This document shows positions 8,481 to 16,727 of a stretch of 64,000 bases of DNA, in pieces. The DNA lies in the NCBI GenBank assembly GCA_040007095.1, contig JBDTVS010000048.1, positions 44,502 through 108,501 of the forward strand, in the 5' to 3' direction. The notes below the pieces were generated by a model. The model worked only from the letters and a program-made list of their open reading frames with translations. It was not told the origin of the DNA and ran no database searches. The position numbers were made by a program, and so were the translations under genes. Each line of letters begins with the position of its first letter. Within the stretch, counting starts at the first letter, position 1. This DNA comes from JBDTVS01 sp040007095. Lineage in GTDB: Bacteria; Acidobacteriota; Vicinamibacteria; Vicinamibacterales; CAVVIG01.

Positions 8481-10373
8481 ATGCCTTCGTTCCTGTCCCC
8501 GCTCTTTCTGATCGGCGCCCTGGCGGCGGCCGTGCCGATCGTGCTCCATTTGTTGCGGCGCGAGCCGGAACCGCGTGTGAGGTTTGCCGCGGTGAGGCTG
8601 CTGCGGGGTGCGCCGGTCGAATACACCGACCGGCGGCGCCTTCGTGAGTTGCTGTTGCTGGCGCTTCGGGTCACGGCGTTGATTCTGCTCGCGCTCGCCT
8701 TTGCGCGGCCGTTTCTGGCGTCCGCCACCGCCGTTCGGTCTGCGGGCGCGACCGTCGTGGCCCTCGATACGTCGTACAGCATGTCTGCGCCGGGGGTCTT
8801 CGCCCGCGCCAGGGAACTGGCCAAGAACGCCGTCAATCAGGTCGCCTCCGGCGATCTGGTCGGCGTCGTGACGTTCGCGGACGCGCCGGCTGTCGCCTCG
8901 GCACTGGGTGCCGATCGCGCGTTGTCGTTGTCGGCGATCGACGCGGCCGCGCCGGGCTTCGGCGCGACACGCTATCGCGGTGCGCTGAGCGCCGCCGTTC
9001 AGGCGTTGGGCGGCCGCCGCGGCACAGTGGTCGTCGTGACCGATCTCCAGGAGAGCGGCTGGGACGCGGGCGATCGCGCGTCGGTCCCGGACGGGGTCCG
9101 CATCCAGGTCAGCGATGTCGGAGCCGTCAGGTCGAATCTCGCCGTGACGGGCGTGCGCGCAGCCGGTGACCGTGTGATCGTCTCCGTGCGCAACAGCGGC
9201 GAAGTGGCGCGCGAGACGCGCGCCCAGTTGGCGCTCGACGGCCGCCGGGCCGGTGAGGTGCCGGTGTCGGTGGGGCCTCACGCGACCTCCGAAGTCGAGT
9301 TCGCGGGCGGCGCCGCGGCATCCACCGCCACCGTGACGATAGACGATCGCGACGGCATTCCGGCTGATGATGTCCGCTACGCGTTGCTCGACAGCGCCAG
9401 CCGCCCTGGGGTGCTGATCGTGACGTCGAGCGGCGATCCTGGCCGCGACGCGTTCTATCTGCAGCAGGCGCTGGCCACGGGCTCCGCTGGCGGTCGGTTT
9501 TACCGCGCCGCGGGAGCGACGGCTGCCCAGTTGGGTACGCAGGATACCGAGCCGATCGCCGCGAATGCCGCGGTCGTGCTGCTGTCCACGCGAGGTCTCG
9601 AGCGCCGCGGTCGCGAAGCCCTGGCGACCTACGTGCGCGGCGGCGGCGGACTGCTGATGGCGATCGGTCCTGACGTGGATGGAGAGGTGGTGGCCGACGT
9701 GCTGGGCCCCGACGCGCCGCTGCGCATCGCCGCGGTGGCCGACGCGACGCCGATGGAGCGTTCGCTTGTGCCCATCGACGTCCGCCATCCGCTGTTCCAG
9801 TCGTTTGGCGAGCGCGCGCCGACACTGGCGTTGATCACCTTCCGCCGCGTGGCCCGCGTCGACGGTGCTGGCTGTCGGGCGATCGCCCGGTTGACGACCG
9901 GAGAAGCGGCGATACTCGATTGTGAGACGGGCGAGGGACGCGCGATCGTGCTCGCGTCGGACCTCGACAATCGCTGGAACGATTTTCCGCTGCGTACGAC
10001 ATTCGTGCCCTTCGTGCACGAGACGCTGCGATATCTTTCGGGCACCCGATTGCACGACGGAGAGTTTCAGGTCGCCGACGTGCCGGACAGCGTGCCGCCG
10101 AGGCCGGGATTTGCGACGATCACCGAGAATCGCGGCCGTTCAGTGGAGAAGCGCCGCATCGTCGTGAACGTCGATCCGCGGGAGTCGGATCTGAGCCGGA
10201 TGTCGGAGCAGGAATTCCAGGGAGCGGTCACCCGGCTGAAGGAGATCGGCGCGTCGGAGGCGCGGGTGGAGGCCCGCCAGCAGGAGGACCGTCAGCATCT
10301 CTGGATGTATGCGCTGGGGCTGATGCTGGCGGCGCTCGCGGTCGAGAGTCTTGTAGCAAGCCGCACGGCTTGA
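8481..10373 (+). CDS. BatA-type membrane protein with vWA domain
   Basis: A 630-residue protein with the N-terminal double-transmembrane BatA module (residues ~1-80: FLSPLFLIGALAAAVPIVLHLL, then RRLRELLLLALRVTALILL). A periplasmic vWA domain follows with MIDAS DTSYS and a glutamine-amidotransferase-like region near residues 320-520. A C-terminal hydrophobic helix (ALGLMLAALAVESLV) closes it. It follows DUF58 by 54 bases. In Bacteroides, bat genes were linked to aerotolerance; here only the architecture can be asserted. After this gene the operon is interrupted by ~450 bp of repeats. Confidence 0.85.
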   Translation: MPSFLSPLFLIGALAAAVPIVLHLLRREPEPRVRFAAVRLLRGAPVEYTDRRRLRELLLLALRVTALILLALAFARPFLASATAVRSAGATVVALDTSYSMSAPGVFARARELAKNAVNQVASGDLVGVVTFADAPAVASALGADRALSLSAIDAAAPGFGATRYRGALSAAVQALGGRRGTVVVVTDLQESGWDAGDRASVPDGVRIQVSDVGAVRSNLAVTGVRAAGDRVIVSVRNSGEVARETRAQLALDGRRAGEVPVSVGPHATSEVEFAGGAAASTATVTIDDRDGIPADDVRYALLDSASRPGVLIVTSSGDPGRDAFYLQQALATGSAGGRFYRAAGATAAQLGTQDTEPIAANAAVVLLSTRGLERRGREALATYVRGGGGLLMAIGPDVDGEVVADVLGPDAPLRIAAVADATPMERSLVPIDVRHPLFQSFGERAPTLALITFRRVARVDGAGCRAIARLTTGEAAILDCETGEGRAIVLASDLDNRWNDFPLRTTFVPFVHETLRYLSGTRLHDGEFQVADVPDSVPPRPGFATITENRGRSVEKRRIVVNVDPRESDLSRMSEQEFQGAVTRLKEIGASEARVEARQQEDRQHLWMYALGLMLAALAVESLVASRTA

Positions 10374-10502
10374 CCTCGTGCTGATGCACAATGTCGAAGG
10401 GCGCCGACTCCATGCTCTGCACGACTTCGAGTCCGCAGTCGTTCCCGGGAACGCCTGATACGGCTCGCGCGAACAACTGAGACTTGCCGGACACAAAGAT
10501 CC
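10374..10502 (-). other. Intergenic segment, possible gene remnant
   Basis: Read on the minus strand this stretch gives an uninterrupted frame including GNDCGLEVVQSMESAPFDIV, with residue composition more protein-like than its neighbours. The frame has no convincing start or SD and runs into the end of the BatA-like gene. I cannot name a family. It may be the decayed end of a lost gene that arrived with the repeat next to it. Confidence 0.2.
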
Positions 10503-10797
10503 GGACTGGGTGAGCTCGGTGGCCTGCTCAGAAAAATGTCGGTCGAAGCGTCTCGGGTTCGGCTGAAGAGCTTGTGAAAAGAAACGTTGTGATTTCATGC
10601 TAAGTACTCCGTTTCGCAATTACGGTGACGTATTCGGGCGGCGAGGCGCCCGGATCGCCAGGCGCGAGGAGGAAGAATGCCGGGAGCATTTGACCGACGA
10701 GCAACGCAGCGAGGCGGGATGCATCGGCGGCCGATACGTTAGCGCAATTGCGAAACGGAGTACTAAGGGTGCGCCGGCCCATGGCGACTCGGTGGTT
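10503..10797. repeat. Dispersed intergenic repeat, copy 1 (interrupted)
   Basis: Segments 10503-10600 and 10767-10797 match, in the same order, the uninterrupted copy at 48261-48397. Shared blocks include CTGCTCAGAAAA, CGTCTCGG, CGGCTGAAG, TTTCATGC, GGGTGCGCC and CGACTCGGTGGTT. Between TTTCATGC and GGGTGCGCC this copy carries an inserted element of about 160 bp. The whole region separates the BatA-like gene from the DUF4175 gene. Confidence 0.7.
10601..10766. mobile_element. MITE-like structured element, copy 1
   Basis: AGTACTCCGTTTCGCAATT (10603-10621) is exactly repeated in inverse at 10746-10764. TAA flanks both ends (10601-10603 and 10764-10766), a likely 3-bp target duplication, giving a 160-bp element at 10604-10763. 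It sits inside a repeat whose empty counterpart is at 48261-48397. A core at 10648-10722 matches, in inverse orientation, the core of the element at 35985-36116. Next to the terminal stem, ACGTAT-CGG pairs with its counterpart, and at 10676-10690 AATGC and GCATT form an apical hairpin. No transposase is encoded. Confidence 0.75.
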
Positions 10798-10825
10798 ACG
10801 AGCGAGAGCTGGATTTCGACGCTGA

Positions 10826-13800
10826 ATGGATACCTATCAACCCATCCGTGAGCTGATCGCCGCCGTCAGGATGCGCTGGCGGTTGCTCGGTTTGTTCCGC
10901 GCGACCGTTCGTGGCGCGGCTGGCGCGTCGGTCCTGCTCGGTGCGGGCCTCGTGGCCGCTCAGTGGGCGAACCGCTCTCCGATCGTTTTGATGGCGATTG
11001 TCGTCGCATCGATCGTGCTGGCGGCGGGCGTGCTCGCCTGGGCAGCCGCTCCGCTCCGTCACGTGCCGTCCGATCGCCGCGTGGCGCGGTTTATCGAGGA
11101 AGGAGTGCCGGCGCTCGACGATCGGCTGGTCACCGCCGTCGACTATGTCGAGTCGGGCGCGCGCGCGTCGGCCGTTCTCGCCGGCCCGATGCTGGCCGAC
11201 GCCGCAAGACGTGCGCGACAGGTCGACCTCGACGCGGTCCTGCCGTCAACGACGCTGAAACGCGCCGGATGGCGGGCGGCCGGCGCGACGCTCGTGCTGA
11301 TGCTGGTGGCCTTCTTCGGGGCGGGACCGGCGCGCCAGTCTCTGGACGCCGCCTCCCTGGTGCTGTTCCCGTCTCGCGCGCGCCTGAGCGTTCAGCCGGG
11401 CGATGCGCGCGTGACGGCCGGGTCGCCGCTGACGATTGAAGCCCGCCTTGTCGGCAGCCGCGCGCCGGTCGGCGCACAGCTCGAAATCGACGGCGGCGAT
11501 CGGCCGCGCCTCGTCGACATGGCCAGCGGCGATCCAGGGACCTTCCGTCTGCCGCTCGATGCCGTCACCGTGCCGTTTCACTACCGGGTGATCGCCGGCA
11601 AGGTGACGTCGCCGACGTATGCGATCACCGTCGCGCGGCCACCCCGCGTCACGCGCGTCGATCTCGAATATTCCTATCCCGCATCGCTCGGGTTGAAGCC
11701 GCGGCTCGAACAGGACAGCGGCGACATTTACGCCCCGTCGGGGACGAACGTGCGCGTGCGCATTCACACTGACCTTCCCGCTGCCACGGGCCGACTGGCC
11801 TTCACCGGCAGCAACCCGCTGCCGCTCAGCAGCGACGAGCCGACGGTGATGTCGGCGACCGTCAGCGTCCTCTCCGACTCGACTTACCGGGTCGTGCTTG
11901 CCGGCCGCGACGGGCTGTCGAGCGAGGGGGACACCGACTACTTCATTCGCGTGCTCGAGGATCATCCGCCCGAGGTGCACGTCACCAGACCGGCCACGGA
12001 TCGGGGCGTCACGCGTCTCGAGGAGGTCGACATCGAAGCACAGGCCGACGACGACCACGGTGTGGAGCGACTGGAACTGGTCTATGCCGTGCGGGGCCAC
12101 GCGGAGCAGACGGTCGCCCTCAACGTGCCCGCCCACGCGACCTCGGTGACCGCGCGACACACCCTGTTCCTGGAGGACCTCGACATCCAGCCGGGAGACT
12201 TCGTGTCGTACTACGTTCGCGCGTGGGATCGTACGGGTGGCACACGACCCCGCGAGGCGCGCAGCGACATTTTCTTTCTCGACGTCAAACCGTACGAGCA
12301 GGAATTCGCGCTCGCCCAGAGCCAGTCGATGTCGGGGTCGGGCTATAGCGGCGCGCTCGATGAACTGGTCAACAAGCAGCGGCAGGTCGTGGTCGCGACC
12401 TGGAAACTGAATCGCCGCGCCGAAAACGCGAACGGGGCGCAGTCCGATCGAGACATCCGGGCAGTCGCCGGCACCGAGTCCGACCTGAGGTCGCGGGTCG
12501 AACAGACCGCGAGCACGTTCCGCGAGTCGACGATGCGAGACCCCCGCCGCCGTGAGCCTGGCGGATCGACGCCACCGCGGCCGGAGGAAGACGCGATGGC
12601 CGCTGCCGCGGGGGCGATGGGCCGGGCCGTCACCTCGCTCGAGGCGCTCAAGACCGGCGACGCGCTACCGCCCGAGATGGAGGCGCTCAATCAGCTTCTG
12701 AAGGCGCAGGCCGATATCAAGCGCCGGCAGCTGAGCATGAACCAGGACGCCGCCGGCGCCGCGGGCAACGCCAATCGCAACTACGACATCTCGACGTTGT
12801 TCGACCGCGAACTGCAGCGTCAGCAACAGACCAGCTACGAGACGCCCAAGACCGCCGCGCGGCCACAGAACCAGGACACGGATTCCCTCGACGGCGTCAA
12901 GGATCTGGCCCGTCGTCAGGACGAGTTGCTGCGACGTCAGCGGGAGCTGGCGAGATCGCCTCAGTCGCTCGTGGAGCGCAAGCGCGAACTGGAGAAGCTC
13001 ACTCGTGAACAGTCCGAGCTCCGTCAGGAAGCCGAGGAACTCGCGCGGCAAATGGCCCAAGCTCAGACGAAGAGGCCCGATCAGCCGCAGGAATCACGCA
13101 ACAGTGGACGGAAGGATGGCGAGCCCGATGGCCAGTCGTCCGGGAGCGGGAGCAACGACAGCAACGGTAAACAGATGCGCGATGTGTCGGAGCAGATGCG
13201 TCAGGCTGCCAGCGACCTGCGACGGGGCGCGCCTCAGGACGCCGGCGCGAGCGGCGGCCGGGCACTCGAGACGTTGCGCGAGCTGCAGCGGCGTCTGCAG
13301 TCCGGCCAACCTGAGAACCGTCGGCGCGCGCTCGGGGATCTGCGGCTCGAAGCCGGACGGCTCGCTGACGGTCAGCGGCAGGTCGCGGGCGAGATTGGAA
13401 CCGTCCCACCAGGCGATGCCGGCAAGGAAGCCCTGCGCAGGCTGGCCGGCGAGCAGGCGCGGCTTGCCGAGCGCATGCGCCGGCTGGAGAACGATCTGAA
13501 ACAACAGGCGGGGACGGCGCTGCGCGACAAGCCGGGCGACCAGCGCCAGGGTGCCGCTCTGAGCGATGCGGCTCGAGAACTGGGCGGACTTTCGGATCGG
13601 ATGGAGCGCGCTGCCGGGCAGCTGCGCGCGACGGCCCCTGCGTCGCGCCCGCCGGCGTCGGCGGCACGAGACGCGGCACGAGCCGCGGCACGGGACGCGG
13701 CAGGAGACATAGCCCGGCAGCTCGATCGGCTCGCCGATCGACTCGGTGCGGTCGCCGGTGACAAGGCGGACGACGCCCGGAAGTTGTCCGAGCAACTGGC

Positions 13801-14317
13801 GCAGACGCAGGAATTGCGCGATCGCCTCGAACAAGTGGGACAGGCGCTCGAAACCGCGGACCGTGAGAATGGACGCGGAGCCGGCGCCAGCGCGAAAAAG
13901 ACCGCCGGCGAGAGCGGACGGACTGGAGAAGGTCGCCGGGGGGCGGGCGGCACCGACTTGACCAAGCTGCGCGAGGAGTCGCTGCGCCAGCTGCAGGACG
14001 CGAAGAATCTACTCGAGGAGCTGCGTCGTCAGGATCCGAGCGCGTCGCGGAACGGTGCCGGATTCACATTCGAAGGTCAGGGGATGGTGATGTCGGCGCC
14101 CGGCACCGAATCGTTCAAACAGGACTTCGAGAAGTGGGACCTCTTGAAGCGGCAGTTGCTGGTCGCGCTCGAACAGGCCGGGTCGGCCTTGGCAAAAAAG
14201 GTGCAGGCTGCGGCCGCGAAGGATCGCCTCGCGGCGGGTATCGACGACACGGCATCCCCCGGCTACCGCAAGCAGGTCGACGCCTACTTCAGGGCATTGG
14301 CGGCTGGCAAACGGTAA
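10826..14317 (+). CDS. DUF4175-family large membrane protein with long coiled coil
   Basis: An 1163-residue protein. Two N-terminal membrane helices (residues ~25-48 and 51-75) and a third near 155-175 are followed by an Ig-like periplasmic region (VSPTYAITVARPPRVTRVDLEYSYP style). From residue ~500 to the end runs a very long Q/R/E/A-rich coiled coil with repeated AARDAARAAARDAAG blocks. This is the DUF4175 arrangement found in MoxR/vWA clusters. The first ~175 residues contain a conserved RRVARFIEEGVPALDDRLVTAV segment. It may be a scaffold spanning the periplasm. It restarts the operon after the repeat insertion. Confidence 0.8.
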   Translation: MDTYQPIRELIAAVRMRWRLLGLFRATVRGAAGASVLLGAGLVAAQWANRSPIVLMAIVVASIVLAAGVLAWAAAPLRHVPSDRRVARFIEEGVPALDDRLVTAVDYVESGARASAVLAGPMLADAARRARQVDLDAVLPSTTLKRAGWRAAGATLVLMLVAFFGAGPARQSLDAASLVLFPSRARLSVQPGDARVTAGSPLTIEARLVGSRAPVGAQLEIDGGDRPRLVDMASGDPGTFRLPLDAVTVPFHYRVIAGKVTSPTYAITVARPPRVTRVDLEYSYPASLGLKPRLEQDSGDIYAPSGTNVRVRIHTDLPAATGRLAFTGSNPLPLSSDEPTVMSATVSVLSDSTYRVVLAGRDGLSSEGDTDYFIRVLEDHPPEVHVTRPATDRGVTRLEEVDIEAQADDDHGVERLELVYAVRGHAEQTVALNVPAHATSVTARHTLFLEDLDIQPGDFVSYYVRAWDRTGGTRPREARSDIFFLDVKPYEQEFALAQSQSMSGSGYSGALDELVNKQRQVVVATWKLNRRAENANGAQSDRDIRAVAGTESDLRSRVEQTASTFRESTMRDPRRREPGGSTPPRPEEDAMAAAAGAMGRAVTSLEALKTGDALPPEMEALNQLLKAQADIKRRQLSMNQDAAGAAGNANRNYDISTLFDRELQRQQQTSYETPKTAARPQNQDTDSLDGVKDLARRQDELLRRQRELARSPQSLVERKRELEKLTREQSELRQEAEELARQMAQAQTKRPDQPQESRNSGRKDGEPDGQSSGSGSNDSNGKQMRDVSEQMRQAASDLRRGAPQDAGASGGRALETLRELQRRLQSGQPENRRRALGDLRLEAGRLADGQRQVAGEIGTVPPGDAGKEALRRLAGEQARLAERMRRLENDLKQQAGTALRDKPGDQRQGAALSDAARELGGLSDRMERAAGQLRATAPASRPPASAARDAARAAARDAAGDIARQLDRLADRLGAVAGDKADDARKLSEQLAQTQELRDRLEQVGQALETADRENGRGAGASAKKTAGESGRTGEGRRGAGGTDLTKLREESLRQLQDAKNLLEELRRQDPSASRNGAGFTFEGQGMVMSAPGTESFKQDFEKWDLLKRQLLVALEQAGSALAKKVQAAAAKDRLAAGIDDTASPGYRKQVDAYFRALAAGKR

Positions 14318-14383
14318 CTTCTATCACTCGCCGTGATTACTGTTCGCCTTCAGGCTTGCCTTCGCGCTGATGACTGACGACTG
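14318..14383 (+). repeat. Short gap with simple repeat
   Basis: The gap before the second vWA gene contains overlapping units of GATGACTGACGACTGATG (about 14369-14386), ending in the ATG used as start. It looks like another decayed short-period repeat. No promoter or terminator is evident, so cotranscription with the upstream gene is likely. Confidence 0.35.
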
Positions 14384-16624
14384 ATGCCTTTCGCTTACCC
14401 ATTGCCCTGGTGGTTGGCGATCGTGATCGCGGCCGCCATCGCGGCAGCGACCTACGCCGAGTACTGGCGGCCGCTTGCGCCGCTCACGCCGCTGCAACGA
14501 GCCGCGCTGGCGGCATGCCGCGCGTCGGTGCTCGCAATCCTCGTGCTGTTCTTGCTCCGTCCGATCGTGCTCGCGCCGCCGGAGACCGCGCGCGACGCTG
14601 TCGTGCCGGTCCTCATCGACACATCCCGGAGCATGCGGCTGCTCGATGCCGATGGCCAGGCGAGGTTCGCGCGTGCGCTGTCGCTGTTGAACGGCTCGCT
14701 GCTGCCCGCGCTGAACAAGACGTTCACGCCCGAGGTCTACAGTGTCGGCGACCGACTCGAGCCCGCAGCGCTCGCGCAGATGCAGCCTGACGGCCGCAAG
14801 AGCGACCTGAAAGGCGCCCTCACTTCCGTTCGCGATCGCCACCGGGGACAGCCCATCGGGGGCATCGTCCTGCTCACCGACGGCGGCGACACCGGTCAGT
14901 GGCCGACCGACGCGTCATCCGACCTGCCGGCCGACGTGCCGTCGGGCGGTCCTCCCGTGTTCGCCATCGGCTTTGGATCGCCCGACAACATGCGAGATCG
15001 CGAAGTCACCGGCATCACGGCAGGAGAACAGCGGCTGGATCAGGCGACGATCGATCTGCGTGTGTCGGCGATGACGTCGGGGTTCGGGCGCGCGCCGTTC
15101 GCGCTTCGTCTTCTTGCCGACGGCCGCGAGATCGAAACTCGCCGCCTGATCCCTGCCGCCGACGGCGCCCCTGTCGAAGCACTATTCACGGTCGCTCCCG
15201 ACGCGACGGTGCCGACGGTCTACACCGCGGAGATCGCCCTCGACCGATCCGAGGCAGTCGCCGAGAACAACGCACGCAGCGTCCTGGTCAATCCGGCCGG
15301 ACGCCGCCGCCGGCTGTTGATGATCGAGGGTGTGCCCGGCTTCGAGCACAGCTTCATGCGGCGTGCGCTCGCGCTCGATCCGGACCTCGAGGTGGATGCC
15401 GTTGGACGGAAAGGGAAGAACGTTGACGGACAGGACACGTTCTTCGTTCAGGCCGCGCCGGCGCGCACCGCGGCGTTGACGCACGGGTTTCCGGCCCGCC
15501 GTGAAGACCTGTATGCCTACGACGGCATCATCCTGGCGGACGTCGAAGGTGATGTGCTGACCCGTGCTCAGTTGGCGATGACCGCCGACTTCGTGTCAGA
15601 ACGCGGCGGGGGGCTGCTTGTCGTCGGCGGTCGATCGTTCGCGCTGCGTGGCCTCGGGGGAACGCCCGTCGAGGAAGCGTTGCCGGTGGCACTGAGCGAC
15701 CGACGTGACCCGGGGATGCGGCCCACCGCTGCTCTCTATGGCCGGTCCGCCAACCAGTTGGTGCTCACTGCCGAGGGCGAAAGGCATCCTGCGATGAGAA
15801 TTGGCGACACTCCTGCCGACACGCGGCGGTTGTGGACGGCCTTGCCTTCACTGGCGTTCACTTCGCCGGTCGGCGGTCCCAGGCCGGGCGCCACCGTCCT
15901 CGCGGTGACGACCGCGCAGACGGGCGGGGTCTACCCCGTCGTGGCGGTGCAGCGATACGGGCGAGGCCGGTCGATGACGTTCTCGGGCGAGGCGACGTGG
16001 CGCTGGAAGATGATGCTGCCGTCCGCGGATCGCAGCTTCGAACTGTTCTGGCGGCACGCGGCGCGATGGCTCGCCGGAGCGGCGCCGGACCCGGTGTCGA
16101 TCTCGCTGCCGGAGAATGCCGCGGCTGGGGACGAGGTGTCGGTGGATGTCGACGTTCGTGACGACTCGTTCGTGCCGGTGGGCGATGCCGTGGTCGAGGC
16201 AACCGTCACGATACCTGGTGGTGAAATGCGGCCGTTGAAGCTCAGGCGGACGGCGTCATTGGGACGCTACTCGGCCGATCTCCATCTTGATGCACCCGGC
16301 CTTTACCGGATCAGTGCCGACGCGCATCGTCCGAATGCTCCACTCGGTGTGGCGACGCGCTGGTCGTATGCCGGCGCCGTCGATCGAGAGTTCGTCGACC
16401 CGCGGTTGAATGAAGCCTGGCTTCGGCGCGTGACACGGGCAACCGGAGGGCGCTACGTTCGGCCAGCGGAGGCCACGAAGATCGCCGGGTGGCTGCGGGA
16501 GTCGCCGCCCCAACAGGCGGATCGCCGTCGACGGGATCTCTGGCACGAGCCGTGGGCCTTTGCGGCGATCGTGGCGTTGCTGTCGGCGGAGTGGATGTTG
16601 AGACGTCGTTGGGGATTGCGATGA
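14384..16624 (+). CDS. Membrane protein with vWA and glutamine-amidotransferase-like domains
   Basis: A 746-residue protein with two N-terminal helices (residues ~8-27 and 42-62), then a vWA-like domain with MIDAS DTSRS and later LLTDGGDTG. A central class I glutamine-amidotransferase-like region has GGGLLVVGGRSFALRG, where no nucleophilic Cys is visible at the usual turn. A C-terminal helix precedes a short basic tail. Such proteins regularly close DUF58/BatA/DUF4175 clusters. It is presumably the membrane partner of the MoxR machine. Architecture is confident, function is inferred only from context. Confidence 0.8.
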   Translation: MPFAYPLPWWLAIVIAAAIAAATYAEYWRPLAPLTPLQRAALAACRASVLAILVLFLLRPIVLAPPETARDAVVPVLIDTSRSMRLLDADGQARFARALSLLNGSLLPALNKTFTPEVYSVGDRLEPAALAQMQPDGRKSDLKGALTSVRDRHRGQPIGGIVLLTDGGDTGQWPTDASSDLPADVPSGGPPVFAIGFGSPDNMRDREVTGITAGEQRLDQATIDLRVSAMTSGFGRAPFALRLLADGREIETRRLIPAADGAPVEALFTVAPDATVPTVYTAEIALDRSEAVAENNARSVLVNPAGRRRRLLMIEGVPGFEHSFMRRALALDPDLEVDAVGRKGKNVDGQDTFFVQAAPARTAALTHGFPARREDLYAYDGIILADVEGDVLTRAQLAMTADFVSERGGGLLVVGGRSFALRGLGGTPVEEALPVALSDRRDPGMRPTAALYGRSANQLVLTAEGERHPAMRIGDTPADTRRLWTALPSLAFTSPVGGPRPGATVLAVTTAQTGGVYPVVAVQRYGRGRSMTFSGEATWRWKMMLPSADRSFELFWRHAARWLAGAAPDPVSISLPENAAAGDEVSVDVDVRDDSFVPVGDAVVEATVTIPGGEMRPLKLRRTASLGRYSADLHLDAPGLYRISADAHRPNAPLGVATRWSYAGAVDREFVDPRLNEAWLRRVTRATGGRYVRPAEATKIAGWLRESPPQQADRRRRDLWHEPWAFAAIVALLSAEWMLRRRWGLR

Positions 16625-16650
16625 CCGGTCGTATCGCCGATCAACCGCCG

Positions 16651-16680
16651 GGAACACCGAGAACACCGAGGATGCCGAAC
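16651..16680 (+). repeat. 9-nt-period repeat (GGAACACCGAGAACACCGAG type)
   Basis: Three degenerate copies of the nonamer AACACCGAG occur in the 103-bp gap before the caspase-fold gene. The same family appears at 20821-20852, 22251-22290 (inverse), 38490-38526, 56851-56925 and 60450-60525. It carries no evident start or stop signal. Confidence 0.6.
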
Positions 16681-16727
16681 CTCCTGATCATGGACCGCGC
16701 GCTGAGAGTTTCACAGGAGTCGGGCCC

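Noticed and set aside
8439..10055. A 538-codon minus-strand frame opposite the BatA-like gene
   Set aside because: Shadow frame; no signals and no recognisable domains.
10601..10766. Integron attC site
   Set aside because: The stem-loop shape is suggestive, but the conserved end motifs (RYYYAAC and GTTRRRY) are missing and no integrase or cassette array is present.
10600..10782. A 60-codon frame spanning the structured element at 10601-10766
   Set aside because: It reads through both terminal inverted repeats, has no SD, and conservation with the second copy fits structure better than a protein.
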